From Leptoclinus maculatus (lineage: Eukaryota; Chordata; Actinopteri; Perciformes; Stichaeidae), in NCBI GenBank assembly GCA_032191485.1, contig JAVDOI010000010.1:23579355-23643354 (forward strand): DNA of 64,000 nt, read 5' to 3'. Under the pieces are notes generated by a model, which was given only the letters and a program-made list of their open reading frames with translations, made no database searches and had not been told where the DNA came from. This document shows positions 1-12,649 of the stretch, piece after piece. Position 1 is the stretch's first letter. Each line of letters begins with the position of its first letter. The translations under genes and the position numbers were made by a program.

Positions 1-3000
1 CTGACACGCCCACCACGTAACAGACAACGTGCCGTCTGACACTCCCACCACGTAACAGACAACGTGCCGTCTGACACTCCACCACGTAACAGACAACGTG
101 CCGTCTGACACGCCCATCACGTAACAGACAACGTGCCGTCTGACACGCCTACCACGTAACAGACAACGTGCCGTCTGACACTCCACCACGTAACAGACAA
201 CGTGCCGTCTGACTCGCCCACCACGTAACAGACAACGTGCGGTCTGACACTCCCACGACGTAACAGACATCGTACCGTCTGACACTCCACCACGTAACAG
301 ACAACGTGCCGTCTGACACTCCCACCACGTAACAGACAACGTGCCGTCTGACACTCCACCACGTAACAGACAACGTGCCGTCTAACACTCCACCACGTAA
401 CAGACAACGTGCCATCTGACACTCCACCACGTAACAGACAACGTGCCGTCTGACACTCCCACCACGTAACAGACATCGTACCGTCTGACACGCCCATCAC
501 GTAACAGACAACGTGCCGTCTGACACGCCCACCACGTAACAGACCACGTGCCGTCTGACACTCCACCACGTAACAGACAACGTGCCGTCTGACACGCCCA
601 CCACGTAACAGACAACGTGCCGTCTGACACTCCCACCACGTAACAGACAACGTGCCGTCTGACACTCCACCACGTAACAGACAACGTGCCGCCTGACTCG
701 CCCATCACGTAACAGACAACGTGCAGTCTGACACTCCACCACGTAACAGACAACGTGCCGTCTGACACGCCCATCACGTAACAGACAACGTGGTGTCTAA
801 CACTCCACCACCTAACAGACAACGTGCCGTCTGACACGCCCACCACGTAACAGACATCGTACCGTCTGACACGCCCATCACGTAACAGACAACGTGGTGT
901 CTAACACTCCACCACCTAACAGACAACGTGCCGTCTGACACGCCCACCACGTAACAGATAACGTGCCGTCTAACACTCCACCACGTAACAGACAACGTGC
1001 CGTCTGACACTCCCACCACGTAACAGACAACGTGCCGTCTGACACTCCACCACGTAACAGACAACGTGCCGTCTGACACGCCCACCACGTAACAGACAAC
1101 GTGCCGTCTGACACTCCCACCACGTAACAGACAACGTGCCGTCTGACACTCCACCACGTAACAGACAACGTGCCGTCTGACACTCCCACCACGTAACAGA
1201 CAACGTGCCGTCTGACACTCCACCACGTAACAGACAACGTGCCGTCTGACACGCCCATCACGTAACAGACAACGTGCCGTCTGACACGCCTACCACGTAA
1301 CAGACAACGTGCCGTCTGACACTCCACCACGTAACAGACAACGTGCCGTCTGACTCGCCCACCACGTAACAGACAACGTGCCGTCTGACACTCCCACCAC
1401 GTAACAGACATGGTACCGTCTGACACGCCCATCACGTAACAGACAACGTGCCGTCTGACACGCCCATTACGTAACAGACAACGTGCCGTCTGACACGCCC
1501 ACCACGTAACAGACCACGTGCCGTCTGACACTCCACCACGTAACAGACAACGTGCCGTCTGACACTCCCACCACGTAACAGACAACGTGCCGTCTGACAC
1601 TCCACCACGTAACAGACAACGTGCCGTCTGACACTCCACCACGTAACAGACAACGTGCCGTCTGACAATCCACCACGTAACAGACAACGTGCCGTCTGAC
1701 ACGCCCATCACGTAACAGACAACGTGCCGTCTGACACGCCCACCAAATAACAGACCACGTGCCGTCTGACACTCCACAACGTAACAGACAACGTGGTGTC
1801 TGACACTCCACCACGTAACAGACAACGTGCCGTCTGACACTCCCACCACGTAACAGACAACGTGCCGTCTGACACTCCCACCACGTAACAGACAACGTGC
1901 CGTCTGACACTCCACCACGTAACAGACAACGTGCCGTCTGACACTCCCATCACGTAACAGACAACGTGCCGTCTGACACTCCACCACGTAACAGACAACG
2001 TGCCGTCTGACACGCCCACCACGTAACAGACAACGTGCCGTCTGACACTCCACCACCTAACAGACAACGTGCCGTCTGACACGCCCACCACGTAACAGAC
2101 AACGTGGTGTCTAACACTCCACCACGTAACAGACAACGTGCCGTCTGACACTCCCACCACGTAACAGACAACGTGCCGTCTGACACTCCACCACGTAACA
2201 GACAACGTGCCGTCTGACACTCCCACCACGTAACAGACAACGTGCCGTCTGACACGCCTATCACGTAACAGACAACGTGCCGTCTGACACTCCACCACGT
2301 AACAGACAACGTGCCGTCTGACACTCCCACCACGTAACAGACAACGTGCCGTCTGACACTCCACCACGTAACAGACAACGTGCCGTCTGACAATCCACCA
2401 CGTAACAGACAACGTGCCGTCTGACACGCCCATCACGTAACAGACAACGTGCCGTCTGACACGCCCACCACGTAACAGACCACGTGCCGTCTGACACTCC
2501 ACAACGTAACAGACAACGTGGTGTCTGACACTCCACCACGTAACAGACAACGTGCCGTCTGACACTCCCACCACGTAACAGACAACGTGCCGTCTGACAC
2601 TCCACCACGTAACAGACAACGTGCCGTCTGACACTCCCATCACGTAACAGACGTGCCGTCTGACACTCCACCACGTAACAGACAACGTGCCGTCTGACAA
2701 TCCACCACGTAACAGACAACGTGCCGTCTGACAATCCACCACGTAACAGACAACGTGCCGTCTGACACGCCCATCACGTAACAGACAACGTGCCGTCTGA
2801 CACTCCACCACGTAACAGACAACGTGCCGTCTGACACGCCCACCACGTAACAGACCACGTGCCGTCTGACACTCCACAACGTAACAGACAACGTGGTGTC
2901 TGACACTCCACCACGTAACAGACAACGTGCCGTCTGACACGCCCACCACGTAACAGACAACGTGCCGTCTGACACTCCACCACGTAACAGACAACGTGCC

Positions 3001-3605
3001 GTCTGACACTCCACCACGTAACAGACAACGTGCCGTCTGACACGCCCATCACGTAACAGACAACGTGCCGTCTGACACGCCTACCACGTAACAGACAACG
3101 TGCCGTCTGACACTCCACCACGTAACAGACAACGTGCCGTCTGACACGCCCACCACGTAACAGACAACGTGCCGTCTGACACTCCACCACGTAACAGACA
3201 ACGTGCCGTCTGACACTCCCACCACGTAACAGACAACGTGCCGTCTGACACTCCACCACGTAACAGACAACGTGCCGTCTGACACGCCCACCACGTAACA
3301 GACAACGTGCCGTCTGACACTCCACCACGTAACAGGCAACGTGCCGTCTGACACGCCCACCACGTAACAGACAACGTGCCGTCTGACACTCCACCACGTA
3401 ACAGACAACGTGCCGTCTGACACGCCCATCACGTAACAGACAACGTGCCGTCTGACACGCCCATCACGTAACAGACAACGTGCCGTCTGACACTCCACCA
3501 CGTAACAGACAACGTGCCGTCTGACACGCCCACCACGTAACAGACAACGTGCCGTCTGACACGCCCACCACGTAACAGACAACGTGCCGTCTGACACGCC
3601 CACCA
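1..3605. repeat. CpG-rich satellite/minisatellite, 34/35-bp unit
   Basis: About 104 head-to-tail units built around CACGTAACAGACAACGTG followed by CCGTCTGACA and either CTCCAC (34-bp unit) or CTCCCAC/CGCCCAC (35-bp unit). The array is already under way at base 1 and ends in unique DNA at about 3606, so its left end lies outside the window. Each unit has several CpGs and an inverted CACGT-N8-ACGTG core. Unit variants recur in blocks: the CAGACCACGTG variant followed by CACAACGTAAC and ACGTGGTGTCTGAC occurs at about 1751, 2476 and 2851, and the CACCTAAC variant recurs 104 bp apart at about 811 and 915, so multi-unit blocks have been copied. Long minus-strand open frames here are repeat artefacts, because 34/35-bp units rotate the frame without creating stops. 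Confidence 0.97.
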
Positions 3606-4159
3606 CGGAAGAACAACATTCTACATGCTATGCTAAACTAGCTTACCAGGAAAACCAACAGCAGCACACACGCTACAAACTCTCCCCGCAGCGTTTAGGT
3701 AGCTGTTCCCTACTGATCCAAACAGGGCTAAAGGTATATTCATAGTCGCGGATATGAGACCCTATACTCTGGAGTAGAAAGTGCAGGCTGTACCAACATG
3801 CTTAATGCTATTGAGCCCCGTGACACTACTCATTCACCAGCCCATTTCTCCAGACCATAATTCCTGCTTTGTAAAAGAAAACAGAAGCCCAAACAGACAA
3901 TCAAATGTCCGAAGCACCCGATGCTGCTCTGACAACAGACAGCTATCTGACTGTAGCGACACAAATAGGCCGATGTCGTTAATCTAGCATTTTAGAAAGC
4001 AACGGCAGTGCAGCGGATCTCTGGCCTCCTCCCAAGTTCAGAGAGAGTGTGACCTTCTTTAACAGAAGCACAACAGCAGCCCACGTGTTAAAGACAAAAC
4101 AGGAGTTGTTGCAGCTTACTGTACACAAATAATCCATCAATGTTCTGATGGCATTTCTG
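3606..4159. other. Unique-looking DNA right of the satellite
   Basis: The satellite stops sharply at about 3605. I see no gene, splice-bounded exon or recognisable repeat here. A 68-codon open frame (3781-3987, +) has no recognisable domain and I do not call it. Confidence 0.5.
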
Positions 4160-4248
4160 CTTTTTTGCTGTATTGAACAGTGCTGTACCGAACCGTGGCA
4201 CCACTGTATTGATCCGAAGCGAGAATTTTGTGAACCGTTACACCCCTA
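4160..4248. mobile_element. hAT-like transposon end (one terminus only)
   Basis: The segment ends in GTGAACCGTTACACCCCTA; reversed, TAGGGGTGTAACGGTTCAC is a terminus I recognise from fish hAT-type elements. No partner terminus was found to the left, so this is a remnant. The LINE tail begins directly after it. Confidence 0.45.
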
Positions 4249-4550
4249 GGCAAGGCAAGGCAAGGCAAGTTTATTTGTATAACACATTTCAACAACAGGG
4301 TAATTCAAAGTGCTTCACATAAAACCATTAAAAGCATCAGAACATAAGGCATAAGAAAAGGAGATTTAAAAACAATTAAGAACATTCATTGAAACATTAA
4401 AAACAGTCATTAAAACACAAAAAAGCAGTGTAAGAAATAAAATACAGTAGTAAAATGCAGAAATGCAGAAATTGATTGAGAAAAGTCTTCAGTCTTGATT
4501 TAAAGGAGGTGAGGGTCTCAGCAGACCTGCAGCTTTCTGGGACTTTGACT
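4249..4550 (-). mobile_element. 5'-truncated LINE, 3' end (L2/CR1-like)
   Basis: On the minus strand, about 4457-4542 reads as the C-terminus of a LINE ORF2, with VPESCRSAETLTSF and then KSRLKTFLNQF, a tail typical of fish L2/CR1-type polymerases. It is followed by a short 3' untranslated region and ends in an ATAAACTTGCC(TTGCC)n tail at 4249-4270, a common 3' end of teleost LINEs. Reverse-transcriptase and endonuclease parts are absent, as expected for a 5'-truncated insertion. Confidence 0.65.
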
Positions 4551-4926
4551 GCATTTGTTCGCTAATAACCCATACCATAAGGATCTATATAAATTGTTGT
4601 TTTTGGCTCAATGTTGCATTTTTATGAATAAAACAACTCTGTTGGCTCTTTCACATTCATGTCATGGAAAACTGCATTGATGTTTTTCAACCAATCACTC
4701 TCAAAGTACCGATACGTGACGTCCACAGCACCCCTGGTTTCAGGTCAGTGGGTCAGACTGATTGTAATGGAAGCTATGCTAAGTGTTTGTTTTTATTAAG
4801 GGTCATCTAGAGTTCACAGAAAAGGATGACGTGTCGTGACGCTTAAAGCTCTTCACATATCGAAGTGAAAGCATTCTGTTTTAAGGTATCCCTTTATTGA
4901 AAGCAAATCCATCCATTACTGCTGAT
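4551..4926. other. No feature recognised
   Basis: AT-rich DNA between the LINE end and the next hAT remnant. No exon, RNA gene or repeat recognised. Confidence 0.4.
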
Positions 4927-5345
4927 TAGTGGTGTAATGGATCACGGATCGATCCGTTCGGATCACCCCTCACGGTTCGGATCACTCGTGAACCGCGGAT
5001 CAATTGAGTATGTTTTATTTATTTTTACAGTGTAATCATCATAGTGTGTAATACAGTTTTACTGCTGCTGTTCCTTTACAAGTAACAAGTCCCCGAATAT
5101 CAATGCAGAGTGTCAGTGAACAGATATAAAGCAGTAGTGTGTTCACGTGAACGGAGCAGGTTAGAAGCATTTAACGGCGAAAGTCACGGCGAGCGGAGGA
5201 ACTTCAGAAGCCCCCGGCGTCATTTAAGTCACAAGTTTGGGATCATTTTGTCTTCCATAACTTATAATGACGGATAAGGGTGGTGGACAAAACCGTTACG
5301 GTATGTAGGCGTTATTTAAAGAGAAAGGTTTTTGATGACAATCTT
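4927..5345 (+). mobile_element. hAT-type transposon remnant with BED-finger start
   Basis: It starts TAGTGGTGTAATGGATCACG, a hAT-like terminus of the type that ends fish elements whose tips spell GGTGTAACGG. At 5223-5264 the plus strand reads FKSQVWDHFVFHNL, which resembles the opening of a BED zinc finger (VWxxF) found at the N-terminus of hAT transposases, and then meets stops. No right terminus was located, so the right limit is approximate. Confidence 0.45.
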
Positions 5346-6786
5346 CGGATTTTGTTAGGCAAAAGTAATTGGACAGGCATTTGATTTTTTTGATTTTTAT
5401 TGTGTTTTTCTTTTAGTTTCAAATTGTTCATTATCCACTCAAAGCAATATTTCCACAAATATCAAGCAACTTCAGGGAGGGTCAACCGGTGCTTCGTCAA
5501 ATATCACAAGATACCCTTTCCTGACAAAGGCCAAGAATGTGTCCCATAGCCAATTTGGGCACAAAAATGAATTACTAGTTTGAAAGAGGTGAGGAGAGAA
5601 GGCTAGAAATATTCATAGGTGAGGGGAACAGAAAAAGTAAGTTTAGGTTTGGGCTGAACCTAATACTCAATAATAAGCAGTCGGTCAAGGTTTAGAGACA
5701 TCCCATACACGCATCTGGTAAGCAGCCCAGTGGGGAGGTGGAGATGGATGTACAAATGGGAAAGCCACAGTAAAGCTCTCCAGAGGGGAAGAACCTGGAC
5801 CGGTTTGAGTTAAGAGCCCAATAGTCCTGCGAACTGTTGGTCTCTCCTAAATACTGGATCCCACATTGTTCACATGACATTAGGTAAACACGCTGCTCAG
5901 TCTGCCCAAGAGGTACGTCATGGCGGATCCCGGTGCTGAGGCAGTCTGGCTCAAGCCAGATCCCTCTAAGATTAGCATTTTGCTTACAGAGATGTACCTG
6001 CCAAGAGTTGAGCCAAAGCTGTGCTTAAAAATTGGAGGGTTGGGGCGACTTATAGCGCTGTTCACATTGGGTTTCTCTCTCCAAATGCTGCCCAATCCCA
6101 GCAAAGAAATATCTACAAACACAAGTGGAAACACATGGAATATCGGTACAGGGCTTGTGGTTCAGTATGCAACATCCTTTCAGGACAGCCTGTGACTCAA
6201 ACTGCTAAATAGTCTATCAATGTCCACTACAAGTTAACTGTTACAATAGAATTATGAACTGTTGAAATGTTTATATTTCTAAAATAAATGAAAAAAAAGT
6301 ATTCATTTTATTATTTTATATTGTTTTGCCTGCTGAAGAGAAAACATACCAAACCGTGACTCCAAACAGAAGACATACCGAACCTTGAACTTCTCCTAAT
6401 ACAAAACAATATAGTCCAGGTCTAATCCAATGTTTGTATGTCTGTTGTGTCCACAGCTGCATGGATTTCACATCTAACAGAATAGGACAGACTAAAGCAG
6501 GCATGCACACTTTAATCTGTAGTGTCAGTCGGAGTGGAAAAGGTTCAGGCAGGCTTCCTGAGGCTCAAGAGGACAAAGACAAGACTTGCTTTCTAGGTGA
6601 CAACCAGAAGCCAAAGACCTGTGGCGATACTCGTTTATCTGTCTCTTTGTCATTCAGATGTTATGCAGCCCTACGGCAATGTGCACACACTGCTTTACCT
6701 AAGGTGGGACGTTCAGACTGAAAGAACACCACCAACTTCTGTACACACAATCATAAATGTCCCTCTGTGACCAATCCAGTGGGAGG
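5346..6786. other. No gene recognised
   Basis: Several 60-95-codon open frames occur on both strands, overlapping each other, with no recognisable domain or splice-consistent structure. I see nothing I can name. Confidence 0.4.
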
Positions 6787-6846
6787 GAGATTTAAAGGGA
6801 GCACTGAGAGCAAAACGAGATTTAAAGGGAGCACTGAGAGCAAAAC
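6787..6846. repeat. 30-bp tandem duplication
   Basis: Two consecutive exact 30-bp copies, each starting GAGATTTAAAGGGAGCACTG (6787-6816 and 6817-6846). Confidence 0.9.
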
Positions 6847-7950
6847 CACGATCCGCACCACACATCAACATAAACTAAGTAAAAAGACACTATTTCTCCT
6901 GCTGCAACTGTGAGAATAATGAATCCACCATTCAATGATCTCATCCTTCGTCCTGGTTCTACTGGGTTCTACTGGTTCTCTTTTCCCTCCCAGGGCCCAG
7001 TAATACGGCCTCCAGCAGCATCGCGTCATGTCGTGTTCACTTATGTAGGCCATTCAGAGGCATCGGTATTAAATTGCGACTGTTTCACAACCAGTTGAAA
7101 GTTCCCCTTGGTAGTTTCATATTTTAAAAAATCAACATTGCGCACCTTAGTGACAGCAATTTGATGTAAAAGAAGTATTATTCAGTTCACTGGGTCTTTA
7201 AGGAATTAAGTTTTTCAAAAAGAAAATACAACAAAAGAATATTTTTGTTGAGAAACTCTTTTCAGCCATGAATAAACAGCTGACATGCATCTGACAGGCC
7301 AGTAATTCTGATTGAAATTGCCATGTTATTATAATAATGATATAATAATGGGAACAACCAGAGTACAGACTGAATAGATCACTTTGACAAAGCTTTGTGT
7401 GAAACCAATGAGTGGAACTTATGAACTGATGATTGTGAGGACAAAGACCCGTCTCTTTTTAACTCTGCTGAACTGAATATAACAGAAGAAACATTAACAA
7501 GCACAGCCAAAACAAAGGAATAGGATGTAATACTGTTAACAAGACAAAATGGGAGTCTGTGTGTTTCTGCTACATTCAGACAAGAAGACAAAACCTCAAA
7601 CTTTTACAATTAAGGAGTTCTGACCAAACAGGTCAGCCCAAAAGTCCTCTTTTTAAATGTAAAAGTCCACTCAGTTGTGAGCAAAAACCAGTGAATTAGG
7701 TTGCCAAAGTAGGCTAATCAATAAGGTTATGAATGATGTCAACTGTAGCGCTAGCTGAGTCAACTTTAGCTGTGCTAAATTTGGAAATGACTGAAAGGGT
7801 CCGTTGGGTTAGGGTTAGGATCTGAATACATAAGGAAGACCTCAGGGGAGCTAAAGAATTATATAATCTCAAAACAACAAAAACAAATAGTAATGGACCC
7901 ACCCTCAGATACCCTCAATAAGCATCATATTTGATTTGGGGTATGTCATT
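6847..7950. other. No gene recognised
   Basis: AT-rich intergenic DNA. No RNA gene, exon or named repeat seen. Confidence 0.4.
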
Positions 7951-9281
7951 TTAACCTTCTGGGCCCGAGCGAGACCCAATTTGGTCCTGAGCGGTACCGA
8001 GTTGTGCCGAACAGTACCGCACAATGCAATTTTCAGCCATGTAGCATACCGTTTTAACGAAGAACTTCTGATGAACAGAACCATGTCTAACATTTTACAC
8101 ACTGAAAACACAATAAAACACGATCTACCAGAACTTTCAGAACCTCTTGCAAAATATCGTAATTTTTTCGCTTTCATTTCATGAGATACGCACTCGAAAA
8201 AGTCCTCAGAATGGCGATCTATTAGCTTCCAAGCTAATGCTTGCTAATTAGCAACATTAGCATTCCACCCGGAATCTACCGAACACTTCGGATTTACTCT
8301 CCGGCAAACGGTTCAAACGTTGCCGACAAAAGACCACACATAAACACGCCATACAGCCCGCAGAATAATTCAGAATTTCCACTCACCATCAGATGAAAAA
8401 TGAAAAAACAGGTCTCCTAATCCATTTTCGCCGCTGGAATCGGCTTCCTCTATCTATTTCCTGTCTAATAAAACTCTTTCCTGAACGAAGGGGGGTCAAA
8501 TAAGCCCGGAGGACCATGTTTCACATTAAGTAGACTCGTGCTTTTACGCAAGCTCTGTCTGCGTAAATCGGGATTTTCCGGAAAACGACCCTTTCAATGA
8601 AAACCACGTTGCCTCCACTGCATTGTCTAGATCCTAACACGTGCATAGAGGTGTCATAGTATGGAATTGACCAACCAGAGGCTGAATGAGCTCCACATAG
8701 ACACACGCTATAGCGCATTCTGCCGTGAGTCGCCGGCTCAGAGAGGCTTTGGAGACGGTTCCAGCTCTCCAAAATGATTCCAAACTGCTGTATGTGATAG
8801 ATTGTGCATGTACAAGGATAAAGGAAGTTAAATATATTGTTATTTAAGTTATAAAAGTACAATGGAACAGCTGGAGAGGCTGTTTCTCAAATGACAACCT
8901 TTCGTGACCTCTCGTACGTTTACGTCTCTTGCTCTGGCCTACTTCACTCTATTCACTCCAATTCTTTTGTGTATGACTACTGCCATTGTTTGCTATGATG
9001 CTGGGTGGTTTTTAGGCTTCATTCTTCATATATTCATATACTATTATCAATAATAGTGCTTTTTCACCATGCGAACCTGACATTGTCAAAGTGGAGCTGT
9101 GTTCCATCTTCATTTGCTATTAACCAGTAACATATACACAATATTGACACCTCTCACCAAAGCTCACCCACTTAGTGTTATTAATCCATTGAAATTATTC
9201 AAATAGACCTTGTAGTTAGAGAGTAAGGCCCCTTTGAGTATGGGTATAGTATTTTCGAGCAGAAGCCAAAATAAAGGTTAA
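7951..9281 (+). mobile_element. piggyBac-like non-autonomous element, copy A
   Basis: A 1,323-bp segment (7955-9277) bounded by TTAA at 7951-7954 and 9278-9281, with ends CCTT...AAGG; piggyBac elements duplicate TTAA. About 8021-9275 is repeated in the same orientation with high identity at 24.9-26.2 kb (copy B), and the left 300 bp is homologous, at lower identity and inverted, to the 366-bp miniature elements at 48001-48366 and 48749-49114. There is no transposase: the open frames are short and non-matching. The right boundary is less certain, because copy B diverges at exactly that point and because TIR identity beyond CCTT is poor. Confidence 0.65.
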
Positions 9282-9597
9282 GGTTTATTCCAAAAAAGCG
9301 GGCACTCCTTCGGAGAGGATAGGAAATTAGCAAGCAAGAGAGGTGCTCACTTCCTTTACCCATTGAGACATTGAGACAGTCAGAAGATTACTGTAGATCC
9401 AAGAGGATCAAGCATCAACAGAATTAACCATGTGGATCAGGCCATCAGAACATTGACTGCGTCATGTGTACATGAAAAACTGGTGCAAATGCCTTTGTAA
9501 ATCTGGCCTTCATCCTCTCGAGTCATCTAAATGTGATGAGACAGCATGACTCCCAACTACAGCTTCTGATGTCAAAGAACAATGCAAAGCACACCTG
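9282..9597. other. No feature recognised
   Basis: Short stretch between the TTAA element and the SINE. Nothing nameable seen. Confidence 0.4.
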
Positions 9598-9603
9598 AAC
9601 CAG

Positions 9604-9814
9604 GGGCTAAGTGGAGAGCAAGGCTGTCCTTCAATCAGAGGGTCGGCGGTTTGATCCCCGGCTCCTCTAGTCGCATGTCGATGTGTCCTTGAGCAAGACA
9701 CTTAACCCCAAACGGTGTAGAATGTGATCGAATCTGAATTGTAAGTCGCTTTGGATAAAAGCGTCTGCTAAATGACTGTAATGTAATGTAATGTAATGTA
9801 ATGTAATGTAATGT
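9604..9814 (+). mobile_element. tRNA-derived SINE with (TGTAA)n tail
   Basis: The 5' part resembles a tRNA, with an A-box-like GGCTAAGTGGAGAGCA near 9605 and a B-box-like GGTTTGATCCCC near 9648, the internal RNA polymerase III promoter. It continues into a body ending GTCGCTTTGGATAAAAGCG-TCTGCTAAATGA, the 3' end shared by many teleost SINEs and their partner LINEs, and then a TAATG/ATGTA repeat tail (9778-9816). A short direct repeat AACCAG flanks it (9598-9603 and 9815-9820), a plausible though short target-site duplication. Confidence 0.85.
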
Positions 9815-9820
9815 AACCAG

Positions 9821-11976
9821 CGTGGGACTCTTGATTGAATCGGAGGCAACCAGCACTGAGCTGCTGCAAAACAAACCACACTACATCCTGTGCTCGGTCA
9901 GTTAGAAGTCAGTATTTCTTCTAGCTTTGAAGCTCATGCAGTTCATATCAACAGCAGTGTAGTGGCGTTATCATATACGACACAGCACACACACAATGTT
10001 CCATGAAAAATAATTCACTAAATCCTCTGCAAATCCTTCTACTCCATCCGTTCTGATGCTGCGCGTTCCTGACAACTCGGAAGTGAAAACCTTTGATTTT
10101 GACTGGCGTGCCATTCTATGCCTCTCTGTACCAGTGTCTGTCTGTCTATTAGAGAGTTGTATCTGTTTGTTGTCCTTGTTTAATCACTGTAGCTTCACAT
10201 TGATTGTGAAGTGTTTGTTTTTAGCCTTGTATGGCGTTCCCAGGTATTAGTTTTGAACTGGCTGATTATATCCCTTCTCCTTCTGGGCCCCTTCAGATGG
10301 ACTTCCTGTGAGGACTTTGCGTGCAGTAGTCCTCCTCCTCTGTATTGAAAACAGATGGATGTAATCATGTTTTAGTCCAATCAAAGTGCATAATGTTGGA
10401 TAATTTGTTGGCGTTTAGCCTTGCAAAAATAACATTTTAACAAAAATGGTTGTGTCTTGCTAGCACATAACTGTACGGGCCTGTGTTATAGTACTTCTCC
10501 AGATGTTGTCTTTATTTTTGTTGTCAAAGAGGACCCAATTTTGCAAGATCAATATTCATATTGAATTGTATACCGAATGACATTGAGGTCAAAGATAATC
10601 TATTGATCTTGAAAAGACCTTTAATGTTCAAATTACAGCCACGAAATGTTCTGTAAGTGGAACTTTCTTCTCTGCTTTTGTTGCTGGTATTTAGTAGTAT
10701 CTTCCATTCCTCCATCACAACTATTGTTGTAAACCACCTAAGAAGTCACTCTAACTGGCCAGGTGTAAAAGAAACGTCCTTCTCTTTTGATGTGTACGTG
10801 TGACACCAATACTAGAAGGAGAGACCATCCAACATGGTGGTATTACCATTTGTAAGTTTCATTGTATAGACTATTGTAGATATGATGTCATTTACATCTT
10901 GTTTTATGGTATTTCGTGGAGCTTGTAGAGTGAGAGGTGGCAGTGAGGGTGGGTGAGATTGGTTGTGGAACATCGTATGGGTGGGTTGTGAGTGAAAGCA
11001 CATTAACTAATCAGGGGTAAGAAGCAGCCAGTGCTCCATCAATGCTGACTGCGTGCCACTCTCCTCCTTCCTTTTCTTCCTTCCTCTCCCTCCCATGTTT
11101 TCTAATCTCATATTGACCTCCCACTCATTTTCTCCTCATCATCTCTCTGTTGAACACATCCCATCAGTCTGAAGTGAAGACTGCTGAGCCTACAAGACGA
11201 AGGGTTAAAGAAGAGGAATCAGAGACACATGGTCATTTGTATACAGATTAGTCCTACTGTTGTTTCTAGATTTGAATGATAGACATGATGTATTGTTGCA
11301 TGTTATCAATGCACATCATTTTATAGTGTATGGTTGTTGTTTTTCCATAACTGATATTTTCACTGCAGTCCTGTTTCTGAGATGTGTTGAATTGACTGGT
11401 GACCATGGAGAGAGGGAGGCTGAGGGGAAAAAGCTTATTACAGACCAGTAGGCGGTATGAAAATAGAAGCCCTTCAACACTTGACCCCTGGGTAAGTAGT
11501 AACCATGTTGTGTTTAAGAGAGGGCTGTCATAACTGCTGCTGTTTGGCTCAAATAAACAGCGAGTGTTATAATGACTGTTGGAGGGCGATGGGGGTGGTG
11601 GGTAGGGCGGGGCAGTTCATACTCTCCCAGTGATGGGCACTGGCTGGCCTGGTCTCACTCCCAGGGAATCAAATGTTAACGCTTGGGCAGTATAGCCCTC
11701 GGCGTCTTGATACCAGCACACAGGGCACACTTTAGCTTCTTTATTAGACCCACCGGGCCTTAAACTAAGTCTGATGTAAATCCACCTCCCTCGTTATTAA
11801 GGCCCTTACACACCGGGGGGGATGGGGGGGGGGGCATGCATGGCAAACAAACAACATAATGCAAATACTCGTCTGCGAATATGTTGCTTCAGAATTCATT
11901 GAGTTTCCTTAGCAAAGTGCTATGAGTGACTTTCAGTTCCCTCTGGTACACACTTCTTGTGCTATACGCCCACTAA
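9821..11976. other. No gene recognised
   Basis: Non-coding looking DNA with only short unmatched open frames. It holds a near-pure G run of about 19 bases around 11814-11833. No exon, RNA gene or named transposon seen. Confidence 0.4.
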
Positions 11977-12075
11977 CCCCCCACTGGTGTAGCACACACG
12001 CAGCACCCACCCCCCACTGGTGTAGCACACACGCAGCACCCACCCCCCACTGGTGTAGCACACACGCAGCACCCA
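11977..12075. repeat. 33-bp tandem repeat, 3 copies
   Basis: Three consecutive near-identical 33-bp units of CCCCCCACTGGTGTAGCACA followed by CACGCAGCACCCA. Because 33 is a multiple of 3, an open frame reads through as an 11-residue repeat (WCSTHAAPTPH); I treat this as incidental. Confidence 0.9.
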
Positions 12076-12367
12076 CCCCCGCCTCGCCCTCTTTGCCTAC
12101 CGAGAGGAGACAGACCCCTCTGCTCTAACTTTACAGCCTCGTTCCATTATCTTCTGACCCTGACTGTTTGTCTTGTTATTGTGCGACTTCAGTGCCAAAC
12201 ATCATTGTGTTTCTTGTTCTGTCAAAGCTGCTTTCATTATTGTTCTTGTAAAGACGAGATCCATAGAGGCCACTGGCAGAATGATAGGCTTTGTCAGTGG
12301 TTTATTATCTTGTATGCATTAATTATCTCCACCAGGGGTAGCCTGAGGAGATTATGTGTTCTGTCAC

Positions 12368-12389
12368 ATGTGTGTGTGTGTGTGTGTGC
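12368..12389. repeat. (TG)n microsatellite, short
   Basis: About 10 TG dinucleotides. Confidence 0.9.
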
Positions 12390-12649
12390 ATGAGAACACG
12401 TTTTATTGAAGACATATTGACTGTTTCATAATATCATGGACTGCTGACTCCTCACAACTCTTAACTGGCCGTTAGGATGTGATCTCCAACTACTTCAGTT
12501 TGGACTTATTTCCGGAATGGATTACAAATTGTTCCACTCTTGATTTGTTAAGACAAATGTTCGCTTCTTTAACTTTACTCGAGGAAGACCATCTTATCCA
12601 CATCAAATCAAATCAAATAAAGAAATCTTGTTTTTTTGCAACAAGTGAA

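Noticed and set aside
1..3605. CRISPR array (regular repeats)
   Set aside because: There are no unique spacers between the repeats, no cas genes, and the context is vertebrate.
117..3606. Long minus-strand open frames of up to 433 codons in the satellite
   Set aside because: Products are frame-shifting repeats (SDGTLSVTWW, CQTARCLLRGG, VRRHVVCYV) of the same DNA unit in several frames at once; unit length is not a multiple of 3, and there is no splice or start evidence.
9635..9879. Functional tRNA gene at the SINE head
   Set aside because: A and B boxes are present but the cloverleaf is incomplete and is followed by a SINE body and tail.
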